Positions 16,724 to 26,854 of a DNA stretch of 64,000 nucleotides are shown here, in pieces; the stretch's first letter is position 1; the number at the start of each line of letters is the position of its first letter. The position numbers were made by a program, and so were the translations under genes. Source of the stretch: Atlantibacter hermannii (GTDB lineage: Bacteria > Pseudomonadota > Gammaproteobacteria > Enterobacterales > Enterobacteriaceae). The DNA is taken from the NCBI RefSeq assembly GCF_009907385.1, contig NZ_JAAATR010000005.1, positions 62,001 through 126,000 of the forward strand. The letters run 5' to 3'. The notes beneath the pieces are model-generated. The model had not been told where the DNA came from, made no database searches, and saw only the letters and a list, made by a program, of their open reading frames with translations.

Positions 16724-18097
16724 GTGACTGCTTTTTCAACCTTAAACGCTTTGCCTGCCGAACTGCTCGCCAACCTTAACGAGCTGGGCTACCACACCAT
16801 GACCCCGGTCCAGGCGGCGGCGTTACCGGCCATTCTCGCGGGAAAAGACGTGCGCGCCCAGGCCAAAACCGGCAGCGGCAAAACGGCGGCGTTTGGGCTG
16901 GGCCTGCTCCAGCATATCGACGCCAGCCAGTTTATTACCCAGTCGCTGGTGCTGTGCCCAACCCGCGAGTTGGCGGATCAGGTGGCGAAAGAGCTGCGCC
17001 GCCTGGCGCGCTATCTGCCGAACATCAAAGTGCTGACGCTGTGCGGCGGCCAGCCGTTCGGGGCGCAGCGCGATTCGTTACAACATGCTCCGCATATCAT
17101 TGTCGCCACGCCGGGGCGTTTGCTCGATCATCTGGAAAAGGGCACCGTATCGCTGGACGCGCTCAAAACTCTGGTGCTCGATGAAGCCGATCGCATGCTC
17201 GATATGGGTTTCAGCGATGCCATTGACGAAGTGATCCGCCATGCGCCAGCGCAGCGCCAGACGCTGTTGTTCTCTGCCACCTGGCCGGAATCCATCGCCG
17301 CCATCAGCAACCGCGTACAGCGCAACGCCGGGCACATCGAAATCGACAGCGTGGACGAACTGCCCGCCATCGAACAGCAGTTTTACGAAGCCTCGCGTCG
17401 GCAGAAAATCCCGCTGCTGTTAAGCCTGCTGAGCAAGCATCAGCCCGCCTCCTGCGTGGTGTTTTGCAATACCAAAAAAGACTGTCAGGAAGTGTGCGAC
17501 GCGCTCAATGAGCACAGCCAGAGCGCGCTGGCGCTGCATGGCGATATGGAACAGCGCGACCGCGATCAAACGCTGGTGCGCTTCGCCAACGGCAGCAGCC
17601 GGGTGCTGGTGGCCACCGACGTCGCCGCGCGCGGGCTGGATATCAAGTCGCTGGAGATGGTGATCAACTATGAACTCTCCTGGGATCCTGAAGTCCACGT
17701 CCACCGCATTGGCCGTACCGCCCGTGCCGGGCAGAGCGGTCTGGCGGTGAGCCTGTGCGCGCCGGAAGAGGCGCAGCGCGCGGCCATTCTGTCCGAAATG
17801 CTGGGCCTGTCGCTGGACTGGCGCGAGCCGGTGATCGGCAATAATATCAAACCGCTGGAAGCCGAAATGGCGACGCTGTGCATCGACGGTGGGAAAAAAG
17901 CCAAAATGCGTCCGGGAGATATTCTCGGCGCGCTCACCGGCGATATGGGGCTGGACGGCGCGGACATCGGCAAAATCGACATGCATCCGATGCACGCCTA
18001 CGTGGCGGTGCGCCAGTCGGTAGCCCGTCACGCCTGGAAGCAGCTCCAGCAGGGGAAAATCAAAGGCAAGTCCTGCAAAGTGCGCCTGCTGAAATAA
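16724..18097 (+). CDS. dbpA: DbpA, DEAD-box RNA helicase specific for 23S rRNA
   Basis: DbpA acts in 50S subunit assembly and is recruited by hairpin 92 of 23S rRNA. The product has the helicase motifs Q, AKTGSGKT, PTRELA, DEAD (VLDEADRML), SAT and HRIGRTAR, then the C-terminal RNA-binding domain. From GTG 16724 it has 457 residues and starts MTAFSTLN like E. coli. The ATG at 16718 adds two residues but leaves the AGAGAG too close. Confidence 0.95.
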   Translation: MTAFSTLNALPAELLANLNELGYHTMTPVQAAALPAILAGKDVRAQAKTGSGKTAAFGLGLLQHIDASQFITQSLVLCPTRELADQVAKELRRLARYLPNIKVLTLCGGQPFGAQRDSLQHAPHIIVATPGRLLDHLEKGTVSLDALKTLVLDEADRMLDMGFSDAIDEVIRHAPAQRQTLLFSATWPESIAAISNRVQRNAGHIEIDSVDELPAIEQQFYEASRRQKIPLLLSLLSKHQPASCVVFCNTKKDCQEVCDALNEHSQSALALHGDMEQRDRDQTLVRFANGSSRVLVATDVAARGLDIKSLEMVINYELSWDPEVHVHRIGRTARAGQSGLAVSLCAPEEAQRAAILSEMLGLSLDWREPVIGNNIKPLEAEMATLCIDGGKKAKMRPGDILGALTGDMGLDGADIGKIDMHPMHAYVAVRQSVARHAWKQLQQGKIKGKSCKVRLLK

Positions 18098-18114
18098 CCT
18101 TTGGCCGATAAAAA

Positions 18115-18141
18115 ATCCCCGCTCAAACGCGGGGATTTTTG
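18115..18141. terminator. Bidirectional terminator between dbpA and nifJ
   Basis: ATCCCCGC (18115-18122) and GCGGGGAT (18129-18136) form an eight-pair stem with A-rich and T-rich flanks on either side, so it works for both convergent genes. Confidence 0.9.
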
Positions 18142-18155
18142 TTTATAAAGCCTGC

Positions 18156-21100
18156 TTACTCGCTGCTGGCTTTCTCGGCTTTTCCGGCCATCTGCGCCAG
18201 GAAGTCATAGCGTTTTTGCAGATCCGCCGTGGCATCCTTCCACAACTGTTCCGCCACCTCCGGCTGCTGCGAATTGAGCCTGCGGAAGCGTTGCTCGTTG
18301 AGCAGCGTTTCGGCCAGCGCGTCTGACGGCGGACGCGAATCCAGCGCCAGCGGCAGTTTACCCTCATCGGCGCGACGCGGATCGAAGCGGTACAGCGGCC
18401 AGAAGCCGGTCGCCGTGAGCTGGCGCATCTGATCGTGGCTGAGCGCCAGATCGTAGCCGTGCTCTTCGCAGGGGCTGTAGGCGATAATCAGCGACGGCCC
18501 CGGATAGGCCTCCGCTTCCTGAATCGCTTTCACCGTCTGGTTAAGCTGCGCGCCCAGCGAAATCTGCGCCACGTAGACGTGCCCGTACATCATCATGCTG
18601 ACGCCGAGATCTTTACGCGCTTTACGCTTGCCGTGCTCGCCAAATTTGGTCACCGCGCCGAGCGGGGTGGCTTTCGACGCCTGGCCGCCGGTATTGGAAT
18701 AACACTGGGTATCCAGCACCAGAATATTGACGTTCTCGGTCAGGCTCAGCACGTGGTCGAGCCCCCCGAAGCCGATATCGTAGGCCCAACCGTCGCCGCC
18801 AATCAGCCAGATGGATTTTTCCACCAGCGCGTCGGCGTCGGTCAACAGCTGGCGCGCTCCGGCGCTGGTTTCCCCGGCAAGATGCTGGCGCAACCGGGCG
18901 ACCTGCTCACGGCGCACCTCCGGCGTGGCCCCGGCGCGCAGCTGCGCGTTGAGCTCCGCCGGGATCTTATCGGCAAACTGTTCCAGCAGGCGCATCACGC
19001 GGGCCCGGTGTTGATCCACGGTTAAGCGGAAACCGAGGCCGAATTCGGCATTATCTTCAAACAGCGAGTTGGCCCAGGCCGGGCCGCGCCCGTTGGCGTC
19101 GGTGGTATACGGCGTGGAGGGTAGATTGCCGCCGTAAATCGACGAGCAGCCGGTGGCGTTGGCAATCAGCAACCGGTCGCCGTACAGCTGGGTCAGCAGC
19201 TTGATATACGGCGTTTCGCCGCAGCCGGAACAGGCGCCGGAGTATTCAAACAGCGGGGTGATCAGCTGCGAGGTACGAATATCGATGCGTTCCAGTTTGC
19301 TGCGGTCAATTTCCGGCAGATCGAGGAAGAAATCGTAATTCGCTTTCTCTTCTTCCACATGCTCAAGGCGCGACATCATATTGATGGCCTTGATTTCCGG
19401 GTTCTGGCGATCTTTCGCCGGGCAGACTTCCACGCACAGGTTACAACCGGTGCAGTCTTCCGGCGCGACCTGTAAAACATATTTCTGGCCGCGCATATCG
19501 CGGGATTTCACGTCCAGCGATTGCAGGGCCTCCGGCGCGTTTTCCATGTCCTCGGGGGAGACCACTTTGGCGCGGATCGCCGAGTGCGGGCAGGCGGCGA
19601 CGCAGTGGTTACACTGGGTACACAGCTCGGGTTTCCAGATCGGAATTTCTTCGGCGATATTGCGTTTTTCCCAGCGGGTGGTGCCCACCGGCCAGGTGCC
19701 GTCCGGCGGCAGGGCAGAAACCGGTAGCGCGTCGCCGAGGCCCGCCAGCATCGCGGCAGTCACGGTTTTGACGAAATCCGGCGCGGCATCGGAAACCACC
19801 GGCGGACGGCTGGCGCTCTGGCTGTTCACCGGCTGCAATGGCACCGCAGAAATCGATTCCCGCGCCAGCGCCAGCGCCTGCCAGTTACGCTCCACCAGCT
19901 CCTGGCCTTTACTGCTGTAGCTTTTGGCGATCGCGCCCTGTAGCTGTTGCAGGGCGCTGTCGCCCGGCAGAATCTGGGTCAGATGGAAAAACGCCATCTG
20001 CATCACCGTATTGATACGCGCGCCCAACTGGCATTCGCGGGCGATTTTCTGGGCATTGATAATGTAGAACCGCGCCTGTTTCTGGTTCAGCACCGCCTGC
20101 ACATCCTGCGGCAGACGATCCCACGCCTCTTCAGCGCTGTACGGCGTGTTGAGCAGGAAGATCCCGCCGGGTTTCAGCCGTTCGGCCATCTGGTATTTAT
20201 CGATAAACTGCAACTGGTGGCAGCCGACGAAATCGGCTTTATCCACCAGATAGGCGGAATTAATCGGTTTTTCACTGACGCGCAGGTGGGAAACCGTCAG
20301 GCCGCCGGCCTTTTTGGAGTCATAGACAAAATAGCCCTGGGCGTACCACGGCGTGGCGTTACCGATAATTTTGATATTGTTTTTGGTGGCCGACACGCTT
20401 CCGTCGCTGCCCAGACCGTAGAACAGCGCTTCCAGTTTGGCGCGAGACGGCAGGGTGTTTTCCGGCAGCGGCAGCGAGAGATGGGTGACGTCGTCATAAA
20501 TCCCCACCGTAAAGCGCGATTTCGGCTTTGCCTGGCGCAGCTCTTCAAAGACGGCCAGCGCGCAGTCCGGCCCGAATTCTTTCGATGACAGGCCATAACG
20601 GCCGCCAGTCACGCGCGGCAGCGTTTCGCGTTCGCCGCGGCTGAAGGCTTCCGCCAGGGTGGTCATCACGTCGAGATACAGCGGCTCCGCCAGCGCGCCG
20701 GGCTCTTTGGTGCGATCCAGCACGGCGACATGACGCACGCTTTGCGGCAGCGCATCCAGCATCTGGCTGGCGTTGAACGGGCGGAACAGCCGAACTTTCA
20801 GCACGCCGACTTTCTCGCCGCGCGTCAGCAGTTCGTCCACCACTTCTTCACAGGTGCCAATCGCGGAGCCCATCAGCACGATAACGCGATCCGCTTCAGG
20901 GTGTCCGTAATAGTCAAAGGGCCGGTACTGGCGGCCGGTTGCCGCCGCGAAGTCGTCCATCGCCTGCTGAACGTGGTCGTACACCGCGTCGTACCACGGG
21001 TTGGTGGCTTCCCGGGACTGGAAGTACGTATCCGGGTTGGCGGAGGTGCCGCGGATCACCGGATGTTCCGGGTTCAGCGCTCTTGCGCGGTGGGCGTCAA

Positions 21101-21686
21101 TTTCTTCTTGCGGTAGCAGGCTTAACAGCGTTTCGTTAGAGAGCGGGACGATTTTGTTGATTTCGTGGGAAGTGCGGAAACCATCAAAGAAATGAATAAA
21201 CGGCACCCGGCTTTTCAGGGTGGCGATATGGGCAATCAGGGCGAAATCCTGCGCTTCCTGAACGCTGCTGGCGCACAGCATAGCGCAACCGGTCTGGCGC
21301 ACCGCCATCACGTCGGAATGATCGCCGAAAATCGACAGCGCGTGGGTTGCAACGGTGCGTGCCGCCACGTGCAGCACAAACGGGGTGAGCTGCCCGGCAA
21401 GTTTATACAGGGTCGGGATCATCAGTAACAATCCCTGCGAAGACGTGAACGACGTTGACAGCGCGCCGGTTTGCAGCGCGCCGTGTACCGTGGCGATCGC
21501 CCCGGCTTCTGACTGCATTTCCACTACGCGCGGGACATCGCCCCACACGTTTTTTACCCCATTGCCAGCCCAGTCGTCGGCCTGCTCCGCCATGGTAGAA
21601 CTGGGGGTGATGGGGTAGATAGCAATCACCTCGCTGGCGCGAAACGCCACCGAGGCGACTGCGCCGTTACCGTCAATTGTGATCAT
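18156..21686 (-). CDS. nifJ: Pyruvate:flavodoxin/ferredoxin oxidoreductase
   Basis: This single-chain enzyme (YdbK in E. coli) splits pyruvate to acetyl-CoA and CO2 and passes electrons to flavodoxin or ferredoxin. The 1176-residue product (E. coli 1174) shows all domains in order: an N-terminal TPP-dependent part with TPSSTMAE, then two 4Fe-4S motifs (CTQCNHCVAACP near residue 690 and CTGCNLCVEVCP near 745). The third-cluster cysteines follow (SGACSGCGE), then the TPP-binding segment GGDGWAYDIGFGGLDH. It is divergent from ydbJ. Confidence 0.97.
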   Translation of the reverse strand: MITIDGNGAVASVAFRASEVIAIYPITPSSTMAEQADDWAGNGVKNVWGDVPRVVEMQSEAGAIATVHGALQTGALSTSFTSSQGLLLMIPTLYKLAGQLTPFVLHVAARTVATHALSIFGDHSDVMAVRQTGCAMLCASSVQEAQDFALIAHIATLKSRVPFIHFFDGFRTSHEINKIVPLSNETLLSLLPQEEIDAHRARALNPEHPVIRGTSANPDTYFQSREATNPWYDAVYDHVQQAMDDFAAATGRQYRPFDYYGHPEADRVIVLMGSAIGTCEEVVDELLTRGEKVGVLKVRLFRPFNASQMLDALPQSVRHVAVLDRTKEPGALAEPLYLDVMTTLAEAFSRGERETLPRVTGGRYGLSSKEFGPDCALAVFEELRQAKPKSRFTVGIYDDVTHLSLPLPENTLPSRAKLEALFYGLGSDGSVSATKNNIKIIGNATPWYAQGYFVYDSKKAGGLTVSHLRVSEKPINSAYLVDKADFVGCHQLQFIDKYQMAERLKPGGIFLLNTPYSAEEAWDRLPQDVQAVLNQKQARFYIINAQKIARECQLGARINTVMQMAFFHLTQILPGDSALQQLQGAIAKSYSSKGQELVERNWQALALARESISAVPLQPVNSQSASRPPVVSDAAPDFVKTVTAAMLAGLGDALPVSALPPDGTWPVGTTRWEKRNIAEEIPIWKPELCTQCNHCVAACPHSAIRAKVVSPEDMENAPEALQSLDVKSRDMRGQKYVLQVAPEDCTGCNLCVEVCPAKDRQNPEIKAINMMSRLEHVEEEKANYDFFLDLPEIDRSKLERIDIRTSQLITPLFEYSGACSGCGETPYIKLLTQLYGDRLLIANATGCSSIYGGNLPSTPYTTDANGRGPAWANSLFEDNAEFGLGFRLTVDQHRARVMRLLEQFADKIPAELNAQLRAGATPEVRREQVARLRQHLAGETSAGARQLLTDADALVEKSIWLIGGDGWAYDIGFGGLDHVLSLTENVNILVLDTQCYSNTGGQASKATPLGAVTKFGEHGKRKARKDLGVSMMMYGHVYVAQISLGAQLNQTVKAIQEAEAYPGPSLIIAYSPCEEHGYDLALSHDQMRQLTATGFWPLYRFDPRRADEGKLPLALDSRPPSDALAETLLNEQRFRRLNSQQPEVAEQLWKDATADLQKRYDFLAQMAGKAEKASSE

Positions 21687-21949
21687 TCGACACCCTTACA
21701 TTGCGCAAAATGAAATAAACTCCCTCAATGTGGAGTCCTGAAATAATTCATTAAGTTTAGCAAAGCGCAATCCGGGCCATTTTCGCTTTTGTGTCCTCGA
21801 TATATCTTCTGGCCGTTTCAGGCGCGAATAACCATAAAATTGCTAAAAAATGTGTCCAGACGCCGAAAGTGGCGCGGGGGCTCTCGACGTGACGGCGTTG
21901 GCTCGCCTATATTGCAGGGGTTTTGCTGTTTATTAATGAGGGGAGCGTC

Positions 21950-22216
21950 ATGCGTGCAGCGTTTTTAGTGGGGTGTGCGGCACTGTTTTTGTCCGCGTGC
22001 AGCAACGAACCGGTTCAACAGGCAACGGCGGCGCACGTAGCGCCAGGCATGAAAGCCGCGATGTCCAGCGCCGGCGAGGCGAACTGCGCGATGGTGGGCG
22101 GCGCAGCGCTCTCAGCGCGACAGCTGGACGGTTCGTTAATCGGCATGTGTGCGCTACCGAACGGCAAACGCTGTAGCGAAGCCGCTTTAGCCTCCGGCAG
22201 CTGCGCCAGCTATTAA
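21950..22216 (+). CDS. ydbJ: YdbJ, DUF333 lipoprotein
   Basis: From ATG 21950 (behind GAGGGGAG) the 88-residue product has a lipobox FLSAC. It then has a DUF333 domain recognised by NCAMVGG, RQLDGS and MCALPNGKRCSE. It lies between nifJ and hslJ as ydbJ does in E. coli. DUF333 proteins are secreted and Cys-rich but functionally uncharacterised. The last four bases overlap the end of convergent hslJ. Confidence 0.88.
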   Translation: MRAAFLVGCAALFLSACSNEPVQQATAAHVAPGMKAAMSSAGEANCAMVGGAALSARQLDGSLIGMCALPNGKRCSEAALASGSCASY

Positions 22217-22635
22217 TTGACCCAGTCGGCCTGCTTATAAACCAGGGTATGTTGCGAGTTTTGTAACGTCAGCGATTGCGGATTAACGTCTATCGTCGCG
22301 CCAGTCGTCAGCAGTTCACCGATCAGGTTATCCAGCTGGTTAAGCTCAGGCTCGGCGCACAGCATCCGGGTGGAGGCCATGCCGTCCACTTTCAGCACGT
22401 TGCCGTCCAGTTTGCCCTGGCCCATAAAGCGGTTGCACATGCTGCCCGCAACGTGCAGATTTTCGCCAAAGCTGATGTCCAGCTGGCGCTGGCTTGCGGT
22501 AAGGGGTTTACCGTCCACGCTTTCCAGCACGTAGCGGCGGTGCTCAAGGTCTTTCGAGGACAGCGCGTCGCTGGCGGATTGCGCGCAGCCGGCAAGCAGG
22601 GCGATGCCGAGTGCTAAACAAGTTAATTTCTTCAT
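22213..22635 (-). CDS. hslJ: HslJ, heat-inducible META-domain lipoprotein
   Basis: The 140-residue product has a lipoprotein signal (lipobox LLAGC, Cys about 17) and a META domain with two cysteines (MCNRFMG and MLCAEPE). HslJ is heat-inducible and linked to novobiocin resistance in E. coli. A GGGAGGAG ribosome site precedes the ATG. It has the same neighbours, ydbJ and ldhA, as in E. coli. Confidence 0.95.
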   Translation of the reverse strand: MKKLTCLALGIALLAGCAQSASDALSSKDLEHRRYVLESVDGKPLTASQRQLDISFGENLHVAGSMCNRFMGQGKLDGNVLKVDGMASTRMLCAEPELNQLDNLIGELLTTGATIDVNPQSLTLQNSQHTLVYKQADWVN

Positions 22636-22661
22636 AACTCCTCCCTAAGTATTTACGCCAT

Positions 22662-22708
22662 CAATGATTACGCGCTGAGTGTGCCACGTCATGTGCGCGT
22701 AATCATTG
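22662..22708. repeat. 13-bp perfect inverted repeat between ldhA and hslJ
   Basis: CAATGATTACGCG (22662-22674) and CGCGTAATCATTG (22696-22708) are exact reverse complements around a 21-base spacer. It lies just after the ldhA stop and before the hslJ start, both on the minus strand. There is no T tract, so it is either a 3'-end stabiliser or an operator for hslJ. Confidence 0.7.
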
Positions 22709-22726
22709 AGGATTGTCTTAAAAGAC

Positions 22727-23716
22727 CTACACCAGCGCGTTCGGGCACTCGCCGCCGTTTTCCAGCTGGCGCAAATTATCCAGCGTGGTTTCAGAAATGC
22801 TGATCAGCGCTTCTTCAGTCAGGAACGCCTGATGGCCGGTAAACAGCACGTTATGGCAGGCGGACAGACGGCGAAACACGTCATCCTGGATCACGTCGTT
22901 GGACTTATCTTCAAAGAACAGATCGCGCTCGTTCTCATACACGTCCATGCCCAGCGAACCGATTTTTTGATTCTTCAGGGCGTCAATGGCGGCCTGCGAG
23001 TCAATCAACCCGCCGCGGCTGGTGTTGATGATCATCACGCCGTTTTTCATCTGATCGAACGCCGCCTGGTTTAACAGGTGGTAGTTTTCCGGCGTGAGCG
23101 GGCAGTGCAGGGAGATCACGTCCGAATGGGAGAACAGTGTCGGTAAATCGACGTATTCCACGCCGATATCCAGCGCCGCCGCGCTCGGGTACGGATCAAA
23201 CGCCAGCAGGCGCATCCCGAAGCCTTTTAAAATGCGCAGCGTGGCGACGCCGATTTTCCCGGTGCCGATAATCCCGGCGGTTTTACCGTGCATGGTAAAA
23301 CCGGTTAACCCTTCCAGGGAGAAGTTGGCATCACGGGTGCGCTGATAGGCGCGATGAATGCGACGGTTAAGGCACATCATCATGCCGATAGCGTGTTCGG
23401 CAACGGCTTCCGGGGAATAGGCCGGGACGCGCACCACGCGCAACCCCAGCTCTTTGGCGGCGTCTAAATCAACGTTGTTAAACCCGGCGCAGCGCAGGGC
23501 GATAAACTTCACGCCCTGATTTTTCAGCTCTTCAAGCACCGGGCGGCTGCCGTCATCGTTGACGAAAATGCATACGCCGTCGCAGCCGTGCGCGGTTTTC
23601 GCGGTCTTCTCAGTAAGCAGGAAGTCATAAAATTCGAGATCGTAACCATAATCCTGGTTAACATGCTGCAGATACTTCTTGTCATACTGTTTTGTGCTAT
23701 ACACGGCCAGTTTCAT
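22727..23716 (-). CDS. ldhA: Fermentative D-lactate dehydrogenase
   Basis: LdhA reduces pyruvate to D-lactate with NADH during fermentation. The 329-residue product equals E. coli in length. It has the NAD motif GTGKIG (about residue 152), the catalytic Arg/Glu region NTSRGGLID...DVYENE and the catalytic His in GHQAFLTEEA (about residue 296). AGAATGTC precedes the ATG. Confidence 0.97.
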   Translation of the reverse strand: MKLAVYSTKQYDKKYLQHVNQDYGYDLEFYDFLLTEKTAKTAHGCDGVCIFVNDDGSRPVLEELKNQGVKFIALRCAGFNNVDLDAAKELGLRVVRVPAYSPEAVAEHAIGMMMCLNRRIHRAYQRTRDANFSLEGLTGFTMHGKTAGIIGTGKIGVATLRILKGFGMRLLAFDPYPSAAALDIGVEYVDLPTLFSHSDVISLHCPLTPENYHLLNQAAFDQMKNGVMIINTSRGGLIDSQAAIDALKNQKIGSLGMDVYENERDLFFEDKSNDVIQDDVFRRLSACHNVLFTGHQAFLTEEALISISETTLDNLRQLENGGECPNALV

Positions 23717-23928
23717 AAGACATTCTCCAGTGATTTTCTGTGATCACGTTAGCATGATTCAAATTTTCTTACAAAGTCTAAAATAGCGGATATGAAAGTC
23801 AGGGTTATCAATAATTTTAGGCCAACTACGCTTATATCAACGGCCAGGTTCACCAGAGCTTGCAAAAATGGCACAATGCGCGGGACAGCCCGTTTAAATC
23901 TCTATTAATATCAGGATATTAATCACCC

Positions 23929-26568
23929 ATGAGGGGTAAATACCGAGCTCTTATCGCCCTTGCGCTGCTGCTGGTTCTGCTGCCGCTGGCGCTGCTGTTA
24001 ACGGTGGCACACTGGTTGCCGGGGCTGGTGGGGATTTGGCTGCCGCCGGGCACCCGCATAGCGCTGGAAGAGAGCCCGCGCATAACGCGCAACAGCGTGG
24101 TGATCCCGCATCTCAGCTATCTGGCGGGGGATTGCCAGCTGGCAACAGTGACTCACGCCACGCTCAGCCATCCCAGCCGCTGGAAGCTCGACGTCGACGC
24201 GCTCGACCTGAACAGCGCCTGTTTCAACCAGCTTCCTGTCGGAGAAGAGGATCCCGCCGCGCCGCGCACCCTGGCTGAATGGCAGGCGATGCTGCCTTAC
24301 AGCTGGCTGACGGTAAAAAAATTCACCTTATCGCCCTGGCAGCAGTTTGCCGGGGAATTACAGGTTGGGCTGACCCCGACGCGCCAGACCATCCGCTACC
24401 GGGGTGATGCCGTTTCTCTGGCCGCGCAGATCACCGGCCAAACCGCCACCATCACATCATTCTCCCTGCAGGCCATTGAAGGGCAGGAGCCCCTGTCGCT
24501 GGCGGGCGAAGTGACGCTGGGCCTGTTGCCGGACGGGTTGCCGACCCAGGGGCACCTCAGTACCCGCGTGCATCTGCCCGGGCCGCTGCCGCTGGCGGAT
24601 GCCGAGCTGGAATGGGAGCACAATCGCGGCCAGTTGCTGATTAGCTCGCCGGACGATCCCGATCCGCTGCTCGATCTGCCCTGGAGCGTGACGGCCGATC
24701 GGCTATCTATCAGCGACGGGCGCTGGCACTGGGCGCTGGAGGGAATGCCGCTTAGCGGCCGGCTGGCTATTCATGCCGATAACTGGCAGCAGGGGCTGGA
24801 TGCGGCGCTTATCAGCGGACGGCTGAACGTGGTGACCCAGGGGGCTGCCGGGAAAGGCAACGCGGTGCTCAATTTTGGCCCCGGCAAATTGAGCCTCACG
24901 GAGAGCGCCATGCCGGTGCAGCTCACCGGAGAAGCCAAACAGGATCAAATGATTTTCTACGCGATACTGCCGGGGACGCTGAGCGGCCCGCTGCTTGACC
25001 CGCAGTTGCGCTTCGCGCCGGGCGCGCTGCTGCGTTCGCGCGGGCGGGTAATCGACTCGCTGAATATTGATGAAATTCGCTGGCCGCTGGCGGGGGTGAA
25101 AGTCGCCTCGACCGGCGTGGACGGCAGGCTACAGGCTATTTTGCGCGCCCATGAACAGCAAATGGGCGATTTTGAACTGCACCTCTACGGCCAGGCGAGC
25201 GACTTTTTACCCGACAGCGGCCTGTGGCAGTGGCGCTACTGGGGAGAGGGCGGCTTTACGCCGATGCAGGCGCGCTGGGACGTGAAGGGCACTGGCGAAT
25301 GGCGCGACAGCACCATCACGCTGAATACGCTCTCTACCGGATTCGATAAGCTGCAATACGGCGCGATGCGCATCAACGCGCCGCGCCTGACGATGAACAC
25401 ACCGGTGCGCTGGGTGCGCGACGCGGCGCATCCGCTGTTTGAAGGGGCGTTGACCCTCGACGCCGGTGAAACGTCCTTTACCGGCGGCAGCGTCCTGCCG
25501 CCGTCGCGGCTTAACTTCAGCGTTCAGGGCAGCGATCCGACGTCATTCCAGTTCAAAGGCGATCTGCATGCCGATGAGATTGGTCCGGTGCAGGTCAACG
25601 GCCGCTGGGATGGCATTCGCCTGCGCGGCCAGGCGTGGTGGCCCGCGCAGCCGCTGGCGGTGTTCCAGCCGCTGATCCCGCCTGACTGGAAAATGGCGCT
25701 GCGCGACGGCAGTTTCTACGCCCAAATTGCGTTCTCGGCAGCGGCGGAGCAGGGTTTCGAAGCGGGCGGGCACGGCGTGCTTAAGGGCGGCAGCGCCTGG
25801 ATGCCGGATAACAAATTCGACGGCGTCGATTTTGTGCTGCCGTTCCGCTTCAGCGACTCGACCTGGCAACTCGGCACCCGCGGCCCGGTGAGGCTGCGGA
25901 TCGGCAGCGTGGAAAACCAGGTCGTCGCGCAGCATCTCACGGCGGATCTGCAAGGCTGGTATCCGTGGAGCGAACAGCAGCCGCTGATCCTCAGCAATGT
26001 CAGCGTTGACGTGCTGGGCGGCAATATCAGTATGCAGCAGTTGCGGATGCCTCAGCGCGATGCGGCGCTGCTGCGGGTAAACAACATCTCCTCCAGCGAG
26101 CTGATTACGGCGCTTAACCCAAAACAGTTTACCCTTTCCGGGCGGGTGAACGGGGCGCTGCCGCTGTGGCTGGATAATCCGGAATGGATCATCAAAGACG
26201 GCTGGCTGACTAACCCCGGCCCGATGACGCTGCGGCTGGACAAAGATATGGCGGACGCCATCGTCAAAGACAATATGGCGGCGGGCGTCGGCATCAACTG
26301 GCTGCGCTATATGGAGATCGCCCGCTCCTGGACGCGGCTGAATCTGACCAACCTCGGGGTGCTGACGCTGCATGCTGAACTCCAGGGCACCAGCCGCATC
26401 GACGGAAAAAGTAACACCGTGAAGTTGAACTATCAGCATGAAGAGAATCTCTTTACCCTGTGGCGCAGCTTGCGGTTTGGCGACAATCTTCAGGCCTGGC
26501 TTGAACAACATGCAAGTTTGCCGGCAGCGGAGTGCAAAACCGGCGAAACCTGTGAGGAACCCCAATGA
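23929..26568 (+). CDS. ydbH: YdbH, AsmA-like intermembrane phospholipid transporter
   Basis: The 879-residue protein (E. coli 879) has one N-terminal membrane anchor (about residues 5-30) and then a long beta-rich region of the AsmA/TamB type. YdbH, TamB and YhdP are the three E. coli proteins thought to bridge the periplasm and carry phospholipids to the outer membrane. YdbH docks with the lipoprotein YnbE, whose gene follows with an ATGA overlap. Confidence 0.96.
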   Translation: MRGKYRALIALALLLVLLPLALLLTVAHWLPGLVGIWLPPGTRIALEESPRITRNSVVIPHLSYLAGDCQLATVTHATLSHPSRWKLDVDALDLNSACFNQLPVGEEDPAAPRTLAEWQAMLPYSWLTVKKFTLSPWQQFAGELQVGLTPTRQTIRYRGDAVSLAAQITGQTATITSFSLQAIEGQEPLSLAGEVTLGLLPDGLPTQGHLSTRVHLPGPLPLADAELEWEHNRGQLLISSPDDPDPLLDLPWSVTADRLSISDGRWHWALEGMPLSGRLAIHADNWQQGLDAALISGRLNVVTQGAAGKGNAVLNFGPGKLSLTESAMPVQLTGEAKQDQMIFYAILPGTLSGPLLDPQLRFAPGALLRSRGRVIDSLNIDEIRWPLAGVKVASTGVDGRLQAILRAHEQQMGDFELHLYGQASDFLPDSGLWQWRYWGEGGFTPMQARWDVKGTGEWRDSTITLNTLSTGFDKLQYGAMRINAPRLTMNTPVRWVRDAAHPLFEGALTLDAGETSFTGGSVLPPSRLNFSVQGSDPTSFQFKGDLHADEIGPVQVNGRWDGIRLRGQAWWPAQPLAVFQPLIPPDWKMALRDGSFYAQIAFSAAAEQGFEAGGHGVLKGGSAWMPDNKFDGVDFVLPFRFSDSTWQLGTRGPVRLRIGSVENQVVAQHLTADLQGWYPWSEQQPLILSNVSVDVLGGNISMQQLRMPQRDAALLRVNNISSSELITALNPKQFTLSGRVNGALPLWLDNPEWIIKDGWLTNPGPMTLRLDKDMADAIVKDNMAAGVGINWLRYMEIARSWTRLNLTNLGVLTLHAELQGTSRIDGKSNTVKLNYQHEENLFTLWRSLRFGDNLQAWLEQHASLPAAECKTGETCEEPQ

Positions 26569-26777
26569 GAGTGATGTTAGCAACCGGGCTGGCGCTGCTG
26601 TTTCCGGTGCTCAGCGGCTGCACGCCGCGCATTGAGGTGGCGGCACCGAAAGAGCCGATCACCATCAATATGAACGTAAAAATCGATCACGAAATTCATA
26701 TTAAAGCGGATGAAGAGGTAGAAACGCTGCTTAACAATCGCAGCGATATGTTGAAGCCTAATCGCACACAACGCTAG
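26565..26777 (+). CDS. ynbE: YnbE, outer-membrane lipoprotein partner of YdbH
   Basis: The 70-residue product has lipobox LSGC, and its core (TPRIEVAAPKEPITINMNVK) is nearly identical to E. coli YnbE. YnbE forms beta-strand stacks with the C-terminus of YdbH at the outer membrane. E. coli YnbE has 61 residues; here a basic tail (KPNRTQR) extends it. In E. coli ydbL follows directly; no ydbL-like frame is present here. Confidence 0.93.
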   Translation: MRVMLATGLALLFPVLSGCTPRIEVAAPKEPITINMNVKIDHEIHIKADEEVETLLNNRSDMLKPNRTQR

Positions 26778-26854
26778 CGGCTACCCCTGACGGGTAGTCT
26801 CCGGCGCAGGCCTGAAATGCTACGCTGTTATTCTCATTTTGATGGAGAGCCGTC

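Noticed and set aside
18098-18156. sRNA MicC beside nifJ (ydbK), as in E. coli
   Set aside because: The gap holds only the shared terminator; ompN and micC are not at this locus.
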